Shown here one piece after another: positions 7,770 to 12,232 of a stretch of 12,232 nucleotides of DNA (position 1 is its first letter; every line of letters begins with the position of its first letter). The notes below the pieces were generated by a model. It saw nothing but the letters and a program-made list of their open reading frames with translations. It searched no databases and was not told the DNA's origin. This DNA is from a candidate division WWE3 bacterium UBA1397 (GTDB lineage: Bacteria; Patescibacteriota; WWE3; UBA101185; UBA10185): the NCBI GenBank assembly GCA_002305205.1, contig DBQJ01000019.1, forward strand, positions 2,502 to 14,733, read 5' to 3'. The position numbers and the translations under genes were made by a program.

Positions 7770-8493
7770 ATGATGTTCTCTAAAATAACAACAAAAACTA
7801 TTAAAACGTTAGAATACCCGATAAATATATTAATAACACAGATAAAACAAAATGAGTGTACAAAACTAAAAGATAATATATTACTGTATAAGCTTTTATC
7901 TAAGGCACCTAAATGTTTTGACAGGGTATTTGAGTATCCCTGGGTTTTAAAAAATATTGACATAAAAGAGGGCAGATTACTGGATGTAGGCTCTACTGTA
8001 GGAAATATGCTAAAGGAGTTAATCCCGGAAAACATTGAAATACATACTATAAATACAGAAAAGAAGGAAAGCAATAATAAAACAATACAATATATCGGAG
8101 ATATAAGAAAAACAGAATATAAGGATAATTACTTTGATGCTGTAACATGTATATCTACTTTAGAGCATATAGGTGTAGAAGGAAGATACCATTCTGATAA
8201 TGACCCGGATGGACCTAAAAGCCATGATAGAGATGCATAGAATATTAAAATCTGGGGGTAAATTATATATAACAATTCCTTATGGAATTAGAGATGTACT
8301 ACCTATAAATAAACTATATAACAAAAATAGAATAAATGTTCTCACCAAGGATTTTAGAATAATAAAAGAAGAATATCTAAAATATAATAGTAAGTATTCA
8401 TTATGGTTAAATTCATCTGAGCAGGAAGCAGGAATGACAGATTGGTTAAAAGATAGATGGTATTCACTGGCATTTTTTATCTTAGAGAAATAA
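7770..8493 (+). pseudogene. Class I SAM-dependent methyltransferase, frameshifted near 8205-8218
   Basis: The first frame (7770-8240) gives a SAM motif LLDVGSTVGNM (70-80), then GDIRKTEYKDNYFDAVTCI and STLEHIGVEGRY, ending in an unrelated PKSHDRDA tail at a TAG. The missing continuation, LKAMIEMHRILKSGGKLYIT and IPYG, is in the +1 frame from about 8212 to 8493. The family pattern at this point is DPDGDLKAM; inserting two bases after GATGGA restores exactly DPDGDLKAM, so a 2-nt loss is the simplest explanation. A one-base gain fits the frame but not the motif as well. The rejoined protein would be about 240 residues with a normal methyltransferase C-terminus containing GMTDWLKDRWYSLAFF. The 8200 ATG in the second frame is not a credible independent start. 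Met2 (7773) is an alternative start. The gene is probably inactive unless this is a sequence error. Confidence 0.82.
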
Positions 8494-8494
8494 T

Positions 8495-9373
8495 ATGGTT
8501 TATGTATTAATACCTACAAGAAATAGAAAAGAATTACTGGAGAAATGTATCGATTCATTAATTAAGCAAACACACAAAGATATCAAAATTGTAGTTATTA
8601 ATGATGGAAGTACCGATGGTACGGAGGAATTATTAAAAACAAAATATCCCGATGTTAGAATAATCAAAGGAGATGGAAATCTATGGTGGACAGGATGCAT
8701 GATAAAAGCAGTTGAATATACCCTACCCCAAGTATCAGATAATGATTATATTCTGCTTCAGAACGATGATACGTACATGGAGGATAGTTATGTATCGGAT
8801 TTGGTAGAAATGAGTGAAAAGAATAATAGAATGGCATTAGGTACAACACTGAAGGATATTGATAGTAATAAAGTTATTTATAATACCCATTCCTTTAAGA
8901 ATTTTCTTATTACACCTTACGTTATTGATACTGACAGGGAGGTAGTAGATACGTTTACTATCAACGGCAGGGGAACTATAATCCCGGTAGAAGTATTTAA
9001 TAAGGTAGGTAATTTTTCAAAAATATTTCCTCACTATGCATCTGATTATGATTTTTTCTGTAGAGCAAGAAAAAAGAATGTAAAACTTGGTGTATGCAAC
9101 TATGTCTACACGTATTCAACAGACAAAAAAGATAGCTTCACTAAGACAAGAAAAAATAAAAATAATCCGAGTATAAAAGAATTTTTTGATATCTTTTTTA
9201 ATAGAAAATCAACGTCGAATATATGTATAAGTACATTATTTATAATAAAAAATTATCCTATTAGATATAAAATATTCGCATTGTTTAGGATATATCTATA
9301 TCTATTTAAATATATATTAGTGGATATAATTATTAACAGAATTATTTATCTAAAAGATAGAACCCAGCACTAA
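8495..9373 (+). CDS. GT2 family glycosyltransferase
   Basis: This 292-residue protein is a GT-A-fold family 2 transferase. VLIPTRNR (4-11) opens the nucleotide-binding fold, VVINDGSTDGT (33-43) carries the first aspartate, GDGNLWWTG (59-67) is a hallmark of a GT2 subgroup that includes rhamnosyltransferase-like enzymes, LLQNDD (87-92) supplies the metal-binding acidic pair, and NGRGT (157-161) with HYASDYDFFCRA (180-191) forms the acceptor and base region. The C-terminal 239-271 stretch is hydrophobic and suggests membrane attachment. It should add one sugar from a nucleotide donor to the growing lipid-linked chain. The start is 1 nt after the preceding methyltransferase stop, and the gene ends 5 nt before the convergent GT4 gene. 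It closes the rightward operon. Donor sugar unknown. Confidence 0.9.
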   Translation: MVYVLIPTRNRKELLEKCIDSLIKQTHKDIKIVVINDGSTDGTEELLKTKYPDVRIIKGDGNLWWTGCMIKAVEYTLPQVSDNDYILLQNDDTYMEDSYVSDLVEMSEKNNRMALGTTLKDIDSNKVIYNTHSFKNFLITPYVIDTDREVVDTFTINGRGTIIPVEVFNKVGNFSKIFPHYASDYDFFCRARKKNVKLGVCNYVYTYSTDKKDSFTKTRKNKNNPSIKEFFDIFFNRKSTSNICISTLFIIKNYPIRYKIFALFRIYLYLFKYILVDIIINRIIYLKDRTQH

Positions 9374-9378
9374 GAGTA

Positions 9379-10458
9379 TTATTTCTTTCTGTTTTGGAGA
9401 ATATCAGACATAAAAGAAAGACGTTTCTGTTCTTTTATCCTTATATCTATTAGAGGGAATAAATTATCTATTATCTCCTGGGGTTTGGTATTGACGGATT
9501 TTAAGATAAAACTGTGAATATCATTTAAAAAATCATCTACATTAGTGGGTGTATTGTCAATTTGAAGGACGTAGGGGGAAGGGCTACTACTTAGATCGGG
9601 ATCATGCTGCCCTAGAATTACAGGAAGACCGCAGGTCACATAAGTTCTGCTTTTTAAGGTAGGTGCTTCGTTCATATTATATAAATGAAAGGATAGTGAG
9701 GATATACCTACGTGTGATTGAGAAATAATTGATCTGCTCTTTTCAGAATCAAGAAACCCGTAAATATGTACATTACTATTTTTATTATATTCATTATCAA
9801 TATTCTTAATCGTAGTTTCATCGTATCCAATTATTCTAAACTCGACATCATGTAAATATTTAGCTAATTTTATAATCTTATCTACACCGTGGTAGGGGTG
9901 TCCGGGAGTGCCTATGAATACGCAAGTAGGTGCCTTATTTTTATTTGTAGAAATATCTTTTGGATTAAATTTAGCTCCGTTGGGTATGACAATAGATTTC
10001 TTATTATATTTTTTAAAAACCTTATGATTTTGTAATTCACTGGATACAAAAACAAACCCATTAGCAAGATATAAATACATATCTCTGGTAAACAGATTAA
10101 AAATTCCGAGAAGAGTATTTTTTTTAAATTTTTCTTCAACATCATTTCCGTTAATTTCAACAACCAGAGGGTATTTCTCTAATGCCTTTTTAATATAAGG
10201 GGAGTACGAGATAAGCCTGGAGTAGATTAGGTCAGGGTTAAATTTATCTATATGCGAAAGTACATTAATAATATTGGATTGATAATGAAGAAATCTGCTA
10301 AATACATTCTTGCTGTTATTGTTGTCAGGATTGTTGCTAATGGAGAACAATTCCACTTCATGATTATATTTCTTCCATTCTTCTGTTTGAGCTGATATCT
10401 TTTGTACTACACCTGAATATTTATCTAATTTATCATTAAATATATAAGCTATTTTCAT
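9379..10458 (-). CDS. GT4 family glycosyltransferase with altered E-x7-E motif
   Basis: This 359-residue protein has the two-domain GT-B build of family 4. MKIAYIFNDK starts the first Rossmann domain with a GVVQK loop (16-20); EINGNDVEEK (101-110), FVFVSS (135-140) and SIVIPNGA (165-172) complete the N-terminal half. FIGTPGHPYHGVDKI (181-195) begins the donor domain, and HIYGFL (231-236) and NEAPTLKSRTYVTCGLPVI (263-281) follow. In this subgroup the last stretch normally reads E-x7-E, contacting the nucleotide-sugar. Here Glu264 is kept but the second position is Thr272 (codon ACT, 9645-9643). The start is the only near ATG, 9 nt after the stop of the neighbouring GT4 gene, with no Shine-Dalgarno sequence. 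The enzyme probably transfers a sugar from a nucleotide donor, but activity is uncertain. Confidence 0.87.
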   Translation of the reverse strand: MKIAYIFNDKLDKYSGVVQKISAQTEEWKKYNHEVELFSISNNPDNNNSKNVFSRFLHYQSNIINVLSHIDKFNPDLIYSRLISYSPYIKKALEKYPLVVEINGNDVEEKFKKNTLLGIFNLFTRDMYLYLANGFVFVSSELQNHKVFKKYNKKSIVIPNGAKFNPKDISTNKNKAPTCVFIGTPGHPYHGVDKIIKLAKYLHDVEFRIIGYDETTIKNIDNEYNKNSNVHIYGFLDSEKSRSIISQSHVGISSLSFHLYNMNEAPTLKSRTYVTCGLPVILGQHDPDLSSSPSPYVLQIDNTPTNVDDFLNDIHSFILKSVNTKPQEIIDNLFPLIDIRIKEQKRLSFMSDILQNRKK

Positions 10459-10467
10459 AAATTATGT

Positions 10468-11649
10468 TTATAAAACCTCTCTATAACTATTTAAGTATAG
10501 TTCACTAACAGCATCCCAAGTGCAGTTCTTGACCGAAGAAGATATTATATTAGAATCATAGTTGTTGTTTAAACATTTGGCTATATTTTCAGAAAGAGCT
10601 ACATGATCTTCGGCTTTGGACAACATACCTAATTCATCTGATTTTATATACTCTGAAATGCCCCCTACATCAGAACCTACAAAAGGAATACCACATGCCA
10701 AGCATTCGAACATTACCGTAGGATTACCTTCATTCAGGCTTGGAAGGACAAAAAGATCGCATGCATTCATCCATAAAGATATTTCATCATGAGGCCTTTT
10801 ACCTACAAGGAATATTTTATTATTTAACTCTAATTTATCGATAGTACTTTGTAAGTAATTTCTTTGGGAACCATCGCCTACTATATAACAGAGAACATTT
10901 TCATGGTATTTTAAAATATTTGGTAAAGCATTAATTAAATTAATATGTCCCTTTATCTTTTCCAAATTTCCCACACTAAGAATAATTTTTTTATCCAGGG
11001 GAAGATTTAATTGTGAACGGCAATACTCCTTATTCCTGGGATAAAATATCTTATCATCATATCCGTTAGGTATTATATGTATTTTTTTATTCACCCCTAT
11101 CTTTTCCAGAATATCTTTATTTTTATGACTCACGGTTGTTATTACATTCGCATTTTTTAATGAATACAGAATATTATCCATCCATACCTTGTCTCTAAAA
11201 GGAAGATCATAAACATCATAACCGTGTCCGGTAACCACCAGGGGTTTATTATATTTCTTCTTTAAAATAGCTCCGGCATAGCCCGATGTCCAAAGAAAAT
11301 GACTGTGAATAATATCAAAATAAATATTATTTTTCTTAATGATATTGTCAATCACATTGAAATGATATCTACCGATAGATCTGTATATAAAATTGATCGG
11401 AAGATACCACATCGGAGCTTCGTAGATGTGGACATTGTTGGGTTTATTCTGCAGGTCAATGGCATAATCTTTGGTATGAACATTTAGTCCGGATATTTTA
11501 ACAAACTTAGACAATGAGGATATAGGTTTATATCTAACAATTACATATACGTTCTTAAAATATTTGGAAATTGAATCAATCTGGTCCTTTTGAAAAGTCC
11601 TATATGAATGTACCAAGAAAATAATATTTTTGTTTTTTAAATCAATCAT
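10468..11649 (-). CDS. GT4 family glycosyltransferase
   Basis: With the ATG at 11649 the protein has 393 residues and the regular GT-B plan of family 4: NIIFLVHSYR near the N-terminus, IIHSHFLWTSGYAG (113-126), VVTGHGYDVYDLP (138-150), NVITTVSHKNKD (167-178), IHIIPNGYD (190-198), then the donor domain with LSVGNLEKIKGH (224-235), CYIVGDGSQR (254-263) and the full E-x7-E motif in SLNEGNPTVMFECLACGIP (Glu307 and Glu315). It should be a retaining transferase acting on the lipid-linked glycan. The frame can be extended to a TTG at 11670 that overlaps the stop of the DUF354 gene; the ATG is preferred because TTG starts are rarer and the extra seven residues precede the fold. The gene lies 9 nt upstream of the second GT4 gene in the leftward operon. 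Confidence 0.9.
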   Translation of the reverse strand: MIDLKNKNIIFLVHSYRTFQKDQIDSISKYFKNVYVIVRYKPISSLSKFVKISGLNVHTKDYAIDLQNKPNNVHIYEAPMWYLPINFIYRSIGRYHFNVIDNIIKKNNIYFDIIHSHFLWTSGYAGAILKKKYNKPLVVTGHGYDVYDLPFRDKVWMDNILYSLKNANVITTVSHKNKDILEKIGVNKKIHIIPNGYDDKIFYPRNKEYCRSQLNLPLDKKIILSVGNLEKIKGHINLINALPNILKYHENVLCYIVGDGSQRNYLQSTIDKLELNNKIFLVGKRPHDEISLWMNACDLFVLPSLNEGNPTVMFECLACGIPFVGSDVGGISEYIKSDELGMLSKAEDHVALSENIAKCLNNNYDSNIISSSVKNCTWDAVSELYLNSYREVL

Positions 11650-11666
11650 CCTTAAAAATAAGCAGG

Positions 11667-12232
11667 TCAAAGATTATTAATATTAGTAACTGTATCTATC
11701 ATAAAAGAAGTGACGTCAATTCTATCATTAACCATATTTATACTTCTTTCCTTAAATCTCTTTTTATAATCATTTGTATTTAGTATTTCCTCAACTATAG
11801 GGAATATTTTTTCTTCATCTGTAATATTAAATTGAACACCGTATTTGTTTTCCTGCTCACGAAGATAACCTAATACTAGTGTACTTATATAAATAGTAGG
11901 AGTTCCCAGTATAGCTGATTCACTTGCCATCGTAGCCCCCTCACCTATGTATAAATCAGCATAGTACATTAGATCAAATATCCTGGTAGGTTCCACTTTC
12001 ATCTGATATTTTGTAAATTCATCAGGAAGCTTTGATTCCGATGTTATTATTATCCTTCCATGTTTTTCCAAAAGCTCAAATAATCTCTTCTTACCCTCAT
12101 AGCTAAGACCTTTTTGACCTATATCGTGAGTAGCATCCCAAGACACTAATCTTATAATAAAATATCTATCGTTATCCTCAATTCCCATTTCTTTTAATAC
12201 TTCTTTATCGGGAGTAAATCTATTAGGATGAA
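11667..12232 (-). CDS. DUF354 domain protein, C-terminal half (5' end beyond the window)
   Basis: The frame is open to the right edge: upstream of the internal Met at 12188 it reads HPNRFTPDKEVLKE, so that Met is not the start. The visible 187 residues contain RFTPDKEVLKEMGI, then YFIIRLVSWDATHDIG, the signature of DUF354, and FDLMYYADLYIGEGATMASE with SAILGTPTIYIS, resembling the donor-binding half of UDP-GlcNAc 2-epimerase and GT-B proteins. Family members are about 340-360 residues, so about half is missing. DUF354 proteins are common in archaeal and some bacterial glycan loci; their reaction is not established as far as I know. The stop TGA lies 17 nt before the ATG of the GT4 gene, so the two are probably one transcript. 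Confidence 0.85.
   Translation of the reverse strand, partial: HPNRFTPDKEVLKEMGIEDNDRYFIIRLVSWDATHDIGQKGLSYEGKKRLFELLEKHGRIIITSESKLPDEFTKYQMKVEPTRIFDLMYYADLYIGEGATMASESAILGTPTIYISTLVLGYLREQENKYGVQFNITDEEKIFPIVEEILNTNDYKKRFKERSINMVNDRIDVTSFMIDTVTNINNL

Noticed and set aside
7691..8074. 127-residue open frame on the minus strand opposite the second FkbM gene and the second class I methyltransferase
   Set aside because: It lies entirely antisense to genes with clear conserved motifs, has low-complexity Phe/Ser-rich composition typical of reading AT-rich coding DNA backwards, and shows no recognisable domain.
8200..8493. 97-residue frame starting MTRMDLKAM as a separate protein
   Set aside because: LKAMIEMHRILKSGGKLY continues the preceding methyltransferase, and the ATG lies inside that gene with no ribosome-binding site.
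9912..10163. 83-residue frame on the minus strand inside the GT4 gene
   Set aside because: It overlaps conserved GT4 motifs (EINGNDVEEK, IVIPNGA) read in the correct frame on the same strand, so it is an alternative-frame shadow.
1..12232. CRISPR arrays, insertion sequences, tRNA or rRNA genes
   Set aside because: No regularly spaced repeats, transposase motifs, terminal inverted repeats around a gene, or cloverleaf and rRNA-like conserved stretches were found on reading both strands.

Overview
This 12.2 kb window is a surface-polysaccharide or glycoconjugate locus from a low-GC prokaryote. Coding sequence fills almost all of it; the longest gap is the 95 bp between the two divergent transcription units near 2.4-2.5 kb. 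Isoleucine is mostly ATA and arginine mostly AGA/AGG, and Shine-Dalgarno sequences are weak or missing at most starts. A DUF354 protein, a family common in archaea but also found in bacteria, lies at the right edge. These signs fit a low-GC archaeon or one of several AT-rich bacterial lineages. The sequence alone does not settle which, and no rRNA, tRNA or taxon-specific gene is present.

Layout: (1) Positions 1-2428, minus strand, hold two multi-pass membrane proteins resembling GT-C (ArnT/PMT-like) glycosyltransferases. The second runs off the left edge. (2) Positions 2429-2523 are a divergent promoter region containing a perfect 15-bp odd palindrome. (3) Positions 2524-9373, plus strand, form one tightly packed operon: ABC-2 permease (Wzm type), ATPase with a C-terminal glycan-binding-type domain (Wzt type), class I SAM methyltransferase (frameshifted), FkbM methyltransferase, GT-A-fold glycosyltransferase with an apparent internal deletion, second FkbM methyltransferase, second class I SAM methyltransferase (frameshifted), and a GT2 glycosyltransferase. 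(4) Positions 9379-12232, minus strand and convergent with the operon, hold two GT4 glycosyltransferases and the C-terminal half of a DUF354 protein that enters from the right edge.

Inferred working model: the GT2 and GT4 enzymes assemble a glycan on a lipid carrier at the cytoplasmic face, the methyltransferases decorate or cap it, and the Wzm/Wzt pair exports it, with the Wzt C-terminal domain reading the modified chain end. The GT-C enzymes would act on the outer face using lipid-linked sugars. No polymerase or Wzx flippase is visible, which suits the ABC-transporter-dependent route.

The most notable observation is that three of the six genes downstream of the transporter carry lesions: an apparent 1-nt loss, an apparent loss of about 25 codons, and an apparent 2-nt loss. 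The transporter and the GT4 genes are open. One GT4 enzyme also lacks the second glutamate of the E-x7-E motif. I saw no mobile element, CRISPR array or RNA gene, and I cannot point to a wholly new system. The methylation-heavy export module and its clustered damage are what deserve attention.
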